Below are positions 21,112 through 31,702 of a stretch of DNA of 64,000 nucleotides, piece by piece. The position numbers were made by a program, and so were the translations under genes. The stretch is from Lysobacter avium (lineage in GTDB: Bacteria; Pseudomonadota; Gammaproteobacteria; Xanthomonadales; Xanthomonadaceae), in NCBI RefSeq assembly GCF_015209745.1, contig NZ_CP063657.1:248001-312000 (forward strand), written 5' to 3'. Below the pieces are notes generated by a model that did no database searches, was not told the origin of the DNA, and saw only the letters and a list, made by a program, of their open reading frames with translations. Position 1 is the stretch's first letter; each line of letters opens with the position of its first letter.

Positions 21112-22778
21112 GGGCCGCCATGGCAGTCCTCGCGGCGGCCCTCGCTGCCCTGCTTCCCCTGCCGGCTTTCGCTGCCACCAAGGGGCAGGCCAACACCTCG
21201 GCGATCGTCATGTTCCTGGTGTTCATCGTCGGCACGATGTTCATTACCTGGTGGGCGGCCAAGCGCACCAAGACCACGTCGGATTTCTATACCGCCGGCG
21301 GCGGCATCACCGGCTTCCAGAACGGCCTGGCGATCGCCGGCGATTACCTGTCGGCGGCGTCGTTCCTGGGCATCGCCGGCATGGTCTACGTCAGCGGCTT
21401 TGACGGCATGATCTACGCGATCGGCTTCCTGTTCGGCTGGCCGGTGGTGATGTTCCTGATCGCCGAGCGGCTGCGCAACCTGGGTCGCTACAACTTCGCC
21501 GACGTGACCTCCTACCGGCTGTCGGAAACGCCGCTGCGCGTGCTGGCGGCGAGCGCCTCCTTGCTGGTGATCGCGCTGTACCTGATCGCGCAGATGGTCG
21601 GCGCCGGCAAACTCATCGTGCTGCTGTTCGGCATCCGCTACGAGCTGGCGGTGTCCATCGTCGGCGTGCTGATGATCATGTACGTGGCGTTCGGCGGCAT
21701 GACCGCGACCACCTGGGTGCAGATCATCAAGGCGGTGCTGATGCTGATCGGCGCGACGCTGATGGCGTTCCTGGTGCTGAAGGCCTTCAGCTTCAATCCC
21801 GACGCGATGCTGGCCGAGGCGGTGCGCATCCACCCCAACGGGCTCGCGATCATGGCCCCGGGCTCACAGGTCAGTGCCAACCCGCTCAACGCGCTCTCGC
21901 TCGGACTCGCGCTGGCCTTCGGCACCGCGGGGCTGCCGCACATCCTGATGCGCTTCTTCACCGTGCCCAACGCCAAGGAAGCGCGCCGCTCGGTGATCTA
22001 CGCGAGCTCGTTCATCGGCTACTTTTACCTGCTGACCTTCATCATCGGTTTCGGCGGCATCGCCCTGCTGTACCAGCACCCGGAGTACTTCACCGCCAAT
22101 CCCGACGGCAGCATCGACATCATCAACGGGCTGGTCGGCGGGACCAACATGGTGGCGGTGCACCTGGCCAACGCGGTCGGAGGCAGCCTGTTGCTGGGCT
22201 TCCTGGCGGCGGTAACCTTCGCCACCATCGTGGCGGTGGTGGCCGGGCTGACCCTGGCCGGTGCGGCGGCGATCTCGCATGACCTGTACGCCAACGTGTT
22301 TGCCCGCGGCCGGGCGACGGAGAAGCAGCAGATGAAGATCTCGCGCATCTCCACGGTGACCCTGGGCGTGATCGCGATCCTGCTGGGCATCGTGTTCGAG
22401 AACCAGAACGTCGCCTTCATGGTCGGCCTGGCCTTCGCGATCGCCGCCAGTGCCAACTTCCCGGTGCTGGTGCTGTCGATCGCCTGGCGCGGCTGCACAA
22501 CGATGGGCGCGACGATCGGTGGATTCATCGGCCTGGTGGTGGCGACGGCGTGGGTGACCCTGAGCAAGACCGTGTGGGTGGACGTGTTCCACTTCGCCGA
22601 GCCGATCGTGCCGTTTCCGAATCCGGGCATCCTGTCGATCCCGCTGGCGTTCATCGCGATCTGGCTGTTCTCGGTGCTGGACCGCAGCCCGCGGGCGGAT
22701 CGCGAACGCGCCGCCTTCGATGCGCTGCGCGTGCGCAGCGAGACCGGTATCGGTGCCTCGTCGGCAAGCGACCATTGA
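21108..22778 (+). CDS. actP: Cation/acetate symporter ActP
   Basis: Sodium:solute symporter (SSS family) that imports acetate and other short carboxylates. The 556-residue product has a cleavable-looking N-terminus ending [12 protein letters not shown] and about 13 membrane helices. Family signatures are [55 protein letters not shown] and [19 protein letters not shown]. Start ATG 21108 overlaps the yjcH stop, with GAGGG upstream. Together with yjcH and the nearby acs it forms an acetate uptake and activation set, probably under the CrbS/CrbR pair encoded 5 kb downstream. Confidence 0.93.
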   Translation: MRAAMAVLAAALAALLPLPAFAATKGQANTSAIVMFLVFIVGTMFITWWAAKRTKTTSDFYTAGGGITGFQNGLAIAGDYLSAASFLGIAGMVYVSGFDGMIYAIGFLFGWPVVMFLIAERLRNLGRYNFADVTSYRLSETPLRVLAASASLLVIALYLIAQMVGAGKLIVLLFGIRYELAVSIVGVLMIMYVAFGGMTATTWVQIIKAVLMLIGATLMAFLVLKAFSFNPDAMLAEAVRIHPNGLAIMAPGSQVSANPLNALSLGLALAFGTAGLPHILMRFFTVPNAKEARRSVIYASSFIGYFYLLTFIIGFGGIALLYQHPEYFTANPDGSIDIINGLVGGTNMVAVHLANAVGGSLLLGFLAAVTFATIVAVVAGLTLAGAAAISHDLYANVFARGRATEKQQMKISRISTVTLGVIAILLGIVFENQNVAFMVGLAFAIAASANFPVLVLSIAWRGCTTMGATIGGFIGLVVATAWVTLSKTVWVDVFHFAEPIVPFPNPGILSIPLAFIAIWLFSVLDRSPRADRERAAFDALRVRSETGIGASSASDH

Positions 22779-22823
22779 CGCGGGGAGCTACCCTCGGTCT
22801 ACAGACAAAGGAGCGATGACGCC

Positions 22824-23267
22824 ATGTACAAGCACATAGTGATTGCGACCGACGGCTCGGAGCTGGCGGGCAAGGGACTGGAGCAGGGACTGGAGCTGGC
22901 GGCAGCGGTGGGCGCGCAGGTGACCATCGTCACGGCGTCCGAGCGCTGGACACCGGCGGACGCGGGGGTGGTGTGGGGCGGCTCGGCGAGCATGCTGGAG
23001 GAATACCGGACCCACGTCACCGACCAGGCCAACGAGGTGCTGGCCGCCGCGGGCGCGCGAGCCGATCAGCTCGGCGTACGCCACGAGTCGGTCTACGTCG
23101 CCGAGCGCTACCCGGCCGACGCGATCCTGGAAACCGCCGCGGGGCGCGGGGCGGACCTGATCGTCATGGCGAGCCACGGCCGCCGCGGCCTGAACCGGCT
23201 GCTGATCGGCAGCCAGACCAACGCAGTGATCGCGCACAGCACCATTCCGGTGTTGGTGGTGCGCTGA
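22824..23267 (+). CDS. Universal stress protein (UspA family)
   Basis: A 147-residue single-domain universal stress protein beginning MYKHIVIATDGSELAGKGLE. The ATP-binding motif is seen in IVMASHGRRGLNRLLIGSQT, that is G-2X-G-9X-G-[ST], so it is probably the nucleotide-binding subtype. It begins 45 bases after actP with AAAGGAG before the ATG, so it may belong to the yjcH–actP operon. Its job is presumably stress or metabolic adaptation; nothing more specific can be read. Its 3' side is followed by a structured intergenic repeat array. Confidence 0.88.
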   Translation: MYKHIVIATDGSELAGKGLEQGLELAAAVGAQVTIVTASERWTPADAGVVWGGSASMLEEYRTHVTDQANEVLAAAGARADQLGVRHESVYVAERYPADAILETAAGRGADLIVMASHGRRGLNRLLIGSQTNAVIAHSTIPVLVVR

Positions 23268-23300
23268 GGGTCTCGATTTGTTCGATGCGAGCTGGTGGGC

Positions 23301-23404
23301 CCCGCCGCGGCCGGGAGGTCTTCGCTGCTCATGTCCCCCGGCCTCCGCCTGCCGGCGAAGGCCTCCTCCCTTTACTTCGCTGCGAAGACCTCCCGACCAC
23401 GACG
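23301..23404 (-). repeat. Structured intergenic repeat, copy 1
   Basis: About 104 bp, nearly identical to copy 2. The outer arms 309-325 and 382-398 (relative to 23000) are complementary over 17 bp with one mismatch. Read on the minus strand, the core runs GCGAAGTAAAGGGAGGA, an inner 10-bp stem (GGCCTTCGCC, loop GGCA, GGCGGAGGCC), then GGGGGACAT. The inner stem lies at 23340-23363. A short competing hairpin (CTTCGC-A-GCGAAG) can form at the left base. Not coding: the frames it opens are a by-product of the repeat. Confidence 0.8.
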
Positions 23405-23428
23405 AGCGTGTGGGGCCCCGTCGTCCCG

Positions 23429-23531
23429 CCCGCCGCGGCCGGCAGGTCTTCGCCGCTCATGTCCCCCGGCCTCCGCCTGCCGGCGAAGGCCTCCTCCTTT
23501 ACTTCGCTACGAAGACCTCCCGGCCACGACG
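23429..23531 (-). repeat. Structured intergenic repeat, copy 2
   Basis: A direct repeat of copy 1 offset by 128 bp, with about ten differences. The outer arms 23437-23453 and 23509-23525 still pair, apart from one internal and one terminal mismatch. The core is GCGAAGTAAAGGAGGA (minus strand), with one G fewer than copy 1. The inner stem at 23468-23491 is identical to that of copy 1. Confidence 0.8.
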
Positions 23532-23607
23532 GGGCTCGGTGGGCCGGGTGGGGCGTCTATCCGCTGAAAGTCGGGCTTTCACAAGGGGCCCCCGCGTACC
23601 CCCGCAA

Positions 23608-23705
23608 GACGGGTGGGCTTGCCGTTGAGGGCGAAATAAAGGAGGAGGCGACGGCCGAAGGCTGTCGCCGGGGGACATTCGCCCTCAACGGCAGGCCCAC
23701 CCGTC
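23608..23705 (+). repeat. Structured intergenic repeat, copy 3 (divergent stems, same core)
   Basis: Opposite in orientation to copies 1 and 2. The outer arms at 23608-23635 and 23678-23705 pair over 28 bases with a single G-T wobble. Inside lies ATAAAGGAGGA, then a 10-bp inner stem (GGCGACGGCC, loop GAA, GGCTGTCGCC at 23647-23669), then GGGGGACA. The single-stranded core matches copies 1 and 2. Both stems have a different sequence yet stay complementary. Confidence 0.8.
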
Positions 23706-23761
23706 CCCGGCATCGCCGCAGTCCGTCGCGACGTTCCGGCTCACTGAAAAACCAGAGCACC

Positions 23762-23790
23762 AAAAACCGGACCCACGCGTGTGGGCCCGG
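23762..23790 (-). terminator. Intrinsic terminator of the porin gene
   Basis: On the minus strand a 10-bp stem (CCGGGCCCAC with GTGGGTCCGG, one G-U pair) and a 4-base loop are followed by TTTTT. It lies 36 bases after the porin stop. This is a strong factor-independent terminator. Confidence 0.8.
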
Positions 23791-23826
23791 GGCCGCTCGT
23801 GTACTCCAGCAGCTCAGCCGGCAGAT

Positions 23827-25233
23827 TCAGAAGGTGTAGCGGGCCAGAGTGTGCAGGCGCACCAGCTCGCCGTCCGTACCGGATTCCAGCGTGCGCTCCC
23901 CCCAGATCGCCTCGATGCCCAGATCGAGCTTGGGCACCGGCGACCAGATCAGGTTGGCGTGCGCCGAATGCACCCGCCGGGTGACCCCCAGGCCGGTCAG
24001 GTCGGTCCGGTTGTCCCACTGCGAGCGCGCGTAGTAGAGGTTGCCGCGAAGCTGCGGGCTGAACGCATGGCGCAGACCGGCGTACGCGGCCCAGCCGCCG
24101 AGCGCGTCGAGGTTGCCGCTGGCGTCGACCATCGCATCCTGCTGCACGGTGGCCAGGCCGATGTAACGCCCGAAACCTTCGCCGCCGGTCGCCTGGTAAC
24201 GCAAGTCGGTGCTGTCGCCGAGCTTGACCAGCCCGCTGACGGAGGCGGCGAAGCCGGTGGTGCTCTCGGCGCTGCCGGCGACGGGCTCGTGCTTGAGCTG
24301 CCGCGCCATGCCGGCCACGCTGAAGTGGCCCCAGTCGCCCTTGCCGGTGTAGCGGGCGATCAGGTCGGGCACGCTGTTGTCGCCGCTGATCACGCGCGGA
24401 CCGCCGCCAAAGGGCTGCACCGTGGTTTCCGGGTTTTCCAGCGACACGCTGAAGGGACCGCTGGTGTAGCGGATCTGCGGCTGGCGCACGAACACCACCG
24501 CATCGGTGGGGCCGACGAAGTCGACCGAGTCGAGCAGGGCCGCGGTGTCCATGAAGTTGGACCAGGTCTGGCCGACCAGCAGCCGGTTCCAGGTCAGGTA
24601 GGCATGGCGGATGGTCGCGCCATAGGTGTTGGTCGCCGCCGTGTTGCCCAGCGAGCCGCCGAAGAAGTCCAGCTCGAAACGCGCGCCCAACGTGTCGCCC
24701 GAATCCAGCTCGGTGCTGGCGTCGAACCACAGGCGCGAGAATTTGACGTGGCTGTCGAGGTAGGCGTCGCCGCCATCGCCGCCGACCGGGATCGCGCCAG
24801 GCACGTAGAAATCGCGTCCGGCGGTGCTCTTGGCGATCTCGCCGTCGCTGGTGCTGGTCGACATCGCGTCGACGCGGATCATGCCGCCGACGGTGAAGCG
24901 GGTGCCGGGGTTGGCCTGCGGGGTGATCGTGGTGGTCTGGATAGCGGCGGTCTGGGCGGGTCTGGCCGGCGGCGCGGTGGCGACCGGTTGGGTTGCCGGT
25001 ACCGGCGTCGTTCGGAGCCCGGTGGCGCCGGTATCGGCGAGTGGCTGCTGCGCCAGCATCTGCTCGACCAGCCGCTCCAGCTCGGCCACGCGGGCCTCCA
25101 GTGCCTGCTCGCGGTCGGTCTGCGCCAGCGCCACGCCGGGAGCAAGCAGAGCAAGCAGCATCGCGGCGGCCAGCGGCCGGCGACCCCATTGCGTCGATGC
25201 GCCGGTGGTGCCGGCGCGGTTGGATCGGGGCAT
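23827..25233 (-). CDS. DcaP-type trimeric outer-membrane porin
   Basis: A 468-residue outer-membrane protein of the DcaP-like family, which forms trimeric channels for small carboxylates. A signal peptide ends near residue 36 ([17 protein letters not shown]). A short coiled coil follows ([19 protein letters not shown]), then a Pro/Ala-rich linker and a beta-barrel of alternating strands ending in ...LHTLARYTF, with the terminal Phe expected for Bam recognition. Barrel cues are [33 protein letters not shown] and [20 protein letters not shown] 25233 has GGAGGG seven bases upstream and replaces a longer frame lacking a signal. It is divergent from acs, sharing the regulatory region, so it may supply carboxylates to the same acetate system. 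Confidence 0.85.
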   Translation of the reverse strand: MPRSNRAGTTGASTQWGRRPLAAAMLLALLAPGVALAQTDREQALEARVAELERLVEQMLAQQPLADTGATGLRTTPVPATQPVATAPPARPAQTAAIQTTTITPQANPGTRFTVGGMIRVDAMSTSTSDGEIAKSTAGRDFYVPGAIPVGGDGGDAYLDSHVKFSRLWFDASTELDSGDTLGARFELDFFGGSLGNTAATNTYGATIRHAYLTWNRLLVGQTWSNFMDTAALLDSVDFVGPTDAVVFVRQPQIRYTSGPFSVSLENPETTVQPFGGGPRVISGDNSVPDLIARYTGKGDWGHFSVAGMARQLKHEPVAGSAESTTGFAASVSGLVKLGDSTDLRYQATGGEGFGRYIGLATVQQDAMVDASGNLDALGGWAAYAGLRHAFSPQLRGNLYYARSQWDNRTDLTGLGVTRRVHSAHANLIWSPVPKLDLGIEAIWGERTLESGTDGELVRLHTLARYTF

Positions 25234-25331
25234 GTTTCCCTCCACGGCTTCCGCCAGGTGACGGGTTGCCGACGGGCTGCCGGCCACCTGTTTTGGAGGG
25301 TATGCGTAAAACGTGCGCATTCACGCGTGCC

Positions 25332-25345
25332 TAGACCAAGGTCTA
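25332..25345. promoter_or_regulatory. Palindrome between porin and acs, candidate CrbR operator
   Basis: A perfect 14-bp inverted repeat TAGACC-AA-GGTCTA lies 62 bases before the acs start and 98 bases before the porin start. LuxR-type response regulators bind such dyads. A related sequence (TACCAAAGTC at 20672-20681, 8 of 10 matching GACCAAGGTC) lies upstream of yjcH–actP. Assignment to CrbR is an inference from gene context. Confidence 0.55.
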
Positions 25346-25407
25346 AACCGCGCCGCGACTGGATGCGGCACACTCGACAGGGACGAACCGCTCAGGAGGC
25401 CACGCCC

Positions 25408-27363
<1,956 letters not shown>

Positions 27364-27393
27364 CCCACGGCCATCCGCCTGCCGTCACGACAT

Positions 27394-27432
27394 CCTTTCC
27401 CGGCCCGGCCTTTGCGCGCCGGCCGGGAAAGG
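27394..27432 (+). other. Hairpin between acs and the response regulator
   Basis: A perfect 12-bp inverted repeat (CCTTTCCCGGCC with GGCCGGGAAAGG) encloses a 15-base loop in the 81-bp gap. It has no T-tract and ends 12 bases before the next start, touching the ribosome binding region. It could lower expression of the regulator relative to acs, or stabilise the acs mRNA end. Confidence 0.55.
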
Positions 27433-27444
27433 CGGAGTCCGCCG

Positions 27445-28110
27445 ATGCCAACGCTGCTGATCGCCGATGACCACCCGCTGTTCCGCGAGGCGCTGCGCGG
27501 GGTCGTCGCGCGGGTGATGCCAGGCGCGAGCCTGCACGAGGCGGACAGTGTCGACGCGCTCTACACGCTGGTCGACGCGGAGCCCGATGCCGACCTGTTG
27601 CTGCTGGATCTCAACATGCCAGGCGCGCAGGGGTTTAGCGCGCTGGTGCACCTGCGCTCGATCCATCCGCAGCTGCCGGTCGTGGTGGTCTCCGCGCGCG
27701 AGGAACCCGCGGTGATGCGCCGTGCGCTGGACCACGGGGCGGTCGGCTTCATCCCCAAGTCCGCCGATGCCGCGACCCTGGCCGAGGCGATCACCGCGGT
27801 GCTCGACGGCGATCGCTGGGCGCCGCCGGCCGCGTTCAATGCCCCGGCGGCCAACCCGGAGGAGCGCGATGCCGCCCGCCGCCTGCGCGATCTCACCCCG
27901 CAGCAGTTCCGGGTGCTGCAGATGATCGGCTCGGGCCTGCTCAACAAGCAGGTCGGCTACGAGCTGGGCGTCTCGGAGGCGACCATCAAGGCGCACGTCA
28001 CCGCGATCCTGCGCAAGCTGGGCGCCAACAACCGCACCCAGGCCGTATTGATCGCCGGTCGGCTGGCGCTGGATCCGGGCAGCATCGCGTTGCCGCCCGA
28101 CGAGGATTAG
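27445..28110 (+). CDS. crbR: LuxR-family response regulator, CrbR/ErdR type
   Basis: A 221-residue NarL/FixJ-type regulator. The receiver domain (about 1-120) has the acidic pocket ADDH at residues 7-10, the phospho-acceptor Asp55 in LLLLDLNMPG and the switch Lys near 110 in GFIPKS. The C-terminal LuxR helix-turn-helix (about 148-205) reads LTPQQFRVLQMIGSGLLNKQ then VSEATIKAHVTAILRKLGA. Position between acs and an SSS-domain hybrid kinase matches the CrbS/CrbR (MxtR/ErdR) system, which activates acs and actP–yjcH in Vibrio and Pseudomonas. It is probably cotranscribed with acs through an intervening hairpin. It is convergent with the kinase gene, with nine bases between stops. Confidence 0.85.
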   Translation: MPTLLIADDHPLFREALRGVVARVMPGASLHEADSVDALYTLVDAEPDADLLLLDLNMPGAQGFSALVHLRSIHPQLPVVVVSAREEPAVMRRALDHGAVGFIPKSADAATLAEAITAVLDGDRWAPPAAFNAPAANPEERDAARRLRDLTPQQFRVLQMIGSGLLNKQVGYELGVSEATIKAHVTAILRKLGANNRTQAVLIAGRLALDPGSIALPPDED

Positions 28111-28119
28111 CGGCCGCGC

Positions 28120-31100
28120 TTACGGATTGGCGAGGATGCGCGGTTGCGCCGCCAGGAATGCGCGCAAAGAGGCCGGCTTGATCGGCTTGGTCAGCACCAG
28201 GCAGCGGTGCGCCCGGGCGGCATGTTTGAGCGCGTCGCTGCCGTCCCCGGTCAGCAGCGCGGCCGGCAGCCCGTCGCCCAGGCGCTCGCGCAGCAGGTCG
28301 ATGATGCCCAAGCCGTCGAGGCGGTCGTGCAGATGGAAGTCGACCAGGGCCACGTCCGGTGTGTCGGCAAGGGGCAGCGCGTCGAGCAGAGCGATTGCAC
28401 CGTCTGCGGATGCGGCGGTCAGGGTGATGACGTTCCAGCGGCTCAGCAGCGCGCGCATGCCGTCGAGGATCTCGCGGTCGTTGTCGATGCACAGCACGCG
28501 CAGCCCGGCCAGCGAGTCGGCGGCGTCCGCGATCCGCTCGGCGGGTGGATCACTGTTGGCCGTATGCGGTTGGCCCAGCGGCACGGTGATGGAGAACACG
28601 CTGCCGCCGCCGACCCGCGCGCGAACACGCAAGGGATGATCCAGCGTGCGCGCGATGCGCTGGCAGATCGACAGGCCCAGGCCGAGGCCGCGCTCACCGC
28701 GGCCGGGATGATCGAAGCGGCGGAACTCGTCGAAGATCTGCTCCAGGTGGTGCGGCGAGATGCCCGGCCCGGTATCCCAGACCTGCAGTTCCACCGCTCC
28801 GTCGCGCATGCGCGCGGCGATCAGCACCCCGCCGGTGCGGGTGTAGCGCAACGCGTTGGCGAGGAAATTCTGCAATGCCCGGCGCAGCAGGCGGCGGTCG
28901 GTATGGACCATCAACGGAGCCGCGGGCGCGCGCACGCGCAGTTGCAGGCCACGGCTGGCGGCTATGGCCGAGTGCTGGTGGGAGAGTTCGCGCAACAGCT
29001 CGTTGACGTCGAAGTCCGCGATCTCCGGGCGCAGTACGCCGGCGTCCAGGCGCGAGATGTCCAGCAAGCCGTCCAGCAGGTCCTCGGCCGCGCGCAGCGA
29101 GACATCCACCCGCTCGGCCAGGCGTGCCTGCTCGGCCGGCTCCTCGCTCTCGCGCAAGGCCGAGGTGAACAGCCGCGCGGCATTCAGCGGTTGCAGCAGG
29201 TCGTGGCTGACCGCGGCCAGGAACCGGGTCCGCGACTGCTGGGCGTCCTCGGCCTCACGCGTGCGAAGCTCGACGCGCTGCTCCAGGGTCTCGTTGGATT
29301 CGCGCAGCGCCTGCTCCACGCGTTTGTACTCGGTGATGTCGCTGTAGCTGGTCACGTAACCGCCGCCATCCAGCGGCCGTCCGTGCAGCTCGATTACCTG
29401 GCCGCTGTCGCGCACCCGCTCGAACACGTGCGGCGCGCCCGCGTTGAGGTGGTCCAGCCGCCGCTGCACCTGCTCGTCCACGTCGCCCGGACCCATCTCG
29501 CCGCGCTCGGCGTTCCAGCGCAGCAGGTCGGCGACCGGCCGGCCGACATAGAGCATGCCGTCGGGGTATTCGAACAGCTCCTGGTAGCGCCGGTTCCAGG
29601 CCACCAAGCGCATCCGCGCGTCAACCACGCTGACGCCCTGGCTGATGTTCTCCAGGGTCGTGGCGAGTATCTGGCGGTTGAAGCGCAGTTCCTGGTTGGC
29701 CTCGTCCAGCAAGGCGACCACCTCGCCCAGCTCCATGCCCGAGCCGCGCAGGGCCGTGGTCAGGGTCAACCGCGCCGACGCCGAGCCGATCGCCGCGGCG
29801 AGCAGGCGCTCGGTGAACTGGGCCAATGCCCGGTCCGCGGGTCGATCGGCCTTCCACGGCTGGCCCTGCTGGCGGGCATAGTTCTCGAACGCGCGCCGGG
29901 CACGACGCTCGCCGACGATGCGTTCGGCCAGCGCCAGCAGGTCGCCGCCGCGCACGCTGCCGGCCCAGCCGCCGGGGCTGAGCGGCGGCCGCTGCGCGTA
30001 TGGGTCCAGGAACGGCGCCGCCCGCAACTGCTCGTTCAGGCGCGGCCGGCTGCGCACCGACAGGTAGACGAACGCGCTAACGTTGAACAGCAATGACCAG
30101 AACACGCCGTGGGTCAGCGGATCCCAGCCGACCAGGCCGAACAACTGCTCGGGCTGCAGCCAGGCGATCCCGAACGGCCCCACGTCCACCCAGTGCGCAT
30201 TGATCCAACCGCCGTGGGCGAGGCTGGGCAGCATCAGTGTGTAGATCCACAACGCGCCGCCCGCACCGATGCCGGCCAGTGCGCCCGCCCGGCTGGCCCC
30301 GCGCCAGTACAGGCCGCCGATCAGCGCCGGCGCGAACTGGGCGACCGCGGCAAAGGCGAGCAGGCCGTGTTGCGCCAGCCCGCTGCCGCCGGAACCGCGC
30401 GCGTAGGCGTAGGCCATCAGCGCCAGGGCGAGGATCGTCGCCCGGCGCACCCACAGCACGCGCTGCTCGATGCCGGGCCCGGTCCGGCGTAGCGCCCCGG
30501 TGCGCAGCAATGCCGGGACGATCAGGTCGTTGCTGACCATCGTCGCCAGGGCGACGCTGGTGACGATGACCATCCCGGTCGCCGCCGAGAAGCCGCCGAT
30601 GTAGACCACCAGCGCCAGCGCACTCTGGTCCAGCGCCAGCGGCAGGGCGAGCACGTAGGTGTCCGGGGAGATCCCACTGCCACCCAGCACGGCCTGTCCG
30701 GCCAGGGTGATGGGCACCACCATCGCGCTGATGATCACCAGGTAGCCGCCGAAGAACCAGCGCGCCATGCGCAGGTCCCCGACGTTCTGGCACTCCACCA
30801 CGGCGACGTGGAACTGCCTCGGCAGGCAGACCAGCGCGGTGAACGCGAGCAGCGTCTGGGCGACGAAGCCGACCGGCAGGCCGGGACGGGTCACCTGATC
30901 TGCGGCCTGGACGATGCGGTCGCCGAAGCCACCGATGCCGGGCAGGTGCATCAGCGCAAACACACCGATGGCGACGAAAGCGACCAGCTTGACCAGCGAT
31001 TCCAGCGCGATCGCCAGCACCATCCCGCGGTGGTGCTCGGTGGCGTCGATCTGGCGCGTGCCGAACAGGATCGAGAACACCGCCAGCAACAGCGCGGTGT

Positions 31101-31584
31101 ACAGCGCCGGGTCGGCCAGCAGGTTCGCGTTGGCCGGGACGCCGGCCAACACCTGGATGCTGTCGGCGACCGCCTTGAATTGCAGCGCCACATAAGGAAC
31201 CGCGGCGATCAGCGCCAGCAGCGAGACCATCGCCGCCAGTCCCGGCGCGCGGCCGTAGCGCGAGGAGAGGAAGTCGGCGATCGAGGTGATCCGCTGCTCG
31301 TCGGAGATCAGCACCAGCCGTTCCAGCAGGCGCCAGCCGAACATCAGCAGCAGCAACGGCCCCAAGTAGATCGGTAGGAACCCCAGGCCGGTGCGCGCCG
31401 CCGTTCCCACCGCGCCGTAGAACGTCCACGACGAGCAGTACACCGCCAGCGCGAGGGCGTACACCGCCGGGCGCAGCCACGCGCGGGTCGGCGCGTGCTG
31501 CCTGCGGTCGCCGTAGTAAGCGACCAGGAACAGCGTGCCGACGTAGGACACCGACACCAGCAACAGGATCCAGCCAGGAATCAC
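28120..31584 (-). CDS. crbS: Sodium/solute symporter–histidine kinase–receiver hybrid, CrbS type
   Basis: A 1154-residue sensor. The first half is an SSSF symporter-like domain with about 13 membrane helices (from VIPGWILLLVSVSYVGTLFL to about residue 510). A PAS_7 domain follows near 620-720 (NISQGVSVVDARMRLVAWN), then a coiled linker. The HisKA box is FLAAVSHDLLQPLNAARL with His794. The HATPase has NALRYTRTGG, DTGPGIS and GLGLGLSICQRI. The C-terminal receiver holds Asp1082 in VALVDFHL. In the known CrbS/MxtR family the transporter domain tunes kinase activity, controlling acs. GTG 31584 is chosen because the first helix begins there and GGAGG lies nine bases upstream; longer frames run into the neighbour's antisense region. 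Confidence 0.88.
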   Translation of the reverse strand: MIPGWILLLVSVSYVGTLFLVAYYGDRRQHAPTRAWLRPAVYALALAVYCSSWTFYGAVGTAARTGLGFLPIYLGPLLLLMFGWRLLERLVLISDEQRITSIADFLSSRYGRAPGLAAMVSLLALIAAVPYVALQFKAVADSIQVLAGVPANANLLADPALYTALLLAVFSILFGTRQIDATEHHRGMVLAIALESLVKLVAFVAIGVFALMHLPGIGGFGDRIVQAADQVTRPGLPVGFVAQTLLAFTALVCLPRQFHVAVVECQNVGDLRMARWFFGGYLVIISAMVVPITLAGQAVLGGSGISPDTYVLALPLALDQSALALVVYIGGFSAATGMVIVTSVALATMVSNDLIVPALLRTGALRRTGPGIEQRVLWVRRATILALALMAYAYARGSGGSGLAQHGLLAFAAVAQFAPALIGGLYWRGASRAGALAGIGAGGALWIYTLMLPSLAHGGWINAHWVDVGPFGIAWLQPEQLFGLVGWDPLTHGVFWSLLFNVSAFVYLSVRSRPRLNEQLRAAPFLDPYAQRPPLSPGGWAGSVRGGDLLALAERIVGERRARRAFENYARQQGQPWKADRPADRALAQFTERLLAAAIGSASARLTLTTALRGSGMELGEVVALLDEANQELRFNRQILATTLENISQGVSVVDARMRLVAWNRRYQELFEYPDGMLYVGRPVADLLRWNAERGEMGPGDVDEQVQRRLDHLNAGAPHVFERVRDSGQVIELHGRPLDGGGYVTSYSDITEYKRVEQALRESNETLEQRVELRTREAEDAQQSRTRFLAAVSHDLLQPLNAARLFTSALRESEEPAEQARLAERVDVSLRAAEDLLDGLLDISRLDAGVLRPEIADFDVNELLRELSHQHSAIAASRGLQLRVRAPAAPLMVHTDRRLLRRALQNFLANALRYTRTGGVLIAARMRDGAVELQVWDTGPGISPHHLEQIFDEFRRFDHPGRGERGLGLGLSICQRIARTLDHPLRVRARVGGGSVFSITVPLGQPHTANSDPPAERIADAADSLAGLRVLCIDNDREILDGMRALLSRWNVITLTAASADGAIALLDALPLADTPDVALVDFHLHDRLDGLGIIDLLRERLGDGLPAALLTGDGSDALKHAARAHRCLVLTKPIKPASLRAFLAAQPRILANP

Positions 31585-31702
31585 CCGAGCGCGCCTCCAG
31601 GCCGTTGAACCAGGGCCGTCGAACGCCGAGTGTAGGACGGTGCGCTCGCGCGCGGGTGCAGGTGCAGGTTGGCGATGCGGAGGATGTCTGTCGGGGGACC
31701 GA

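Noticed and set aside
22973..23839. Open frames running through the intergenic repeats after the usp gene
   Set aside because: The peptides (runs such as SPGLRLPAKASS) arise from the direct repeats themselves, have no start signal, and reappear in different frames.
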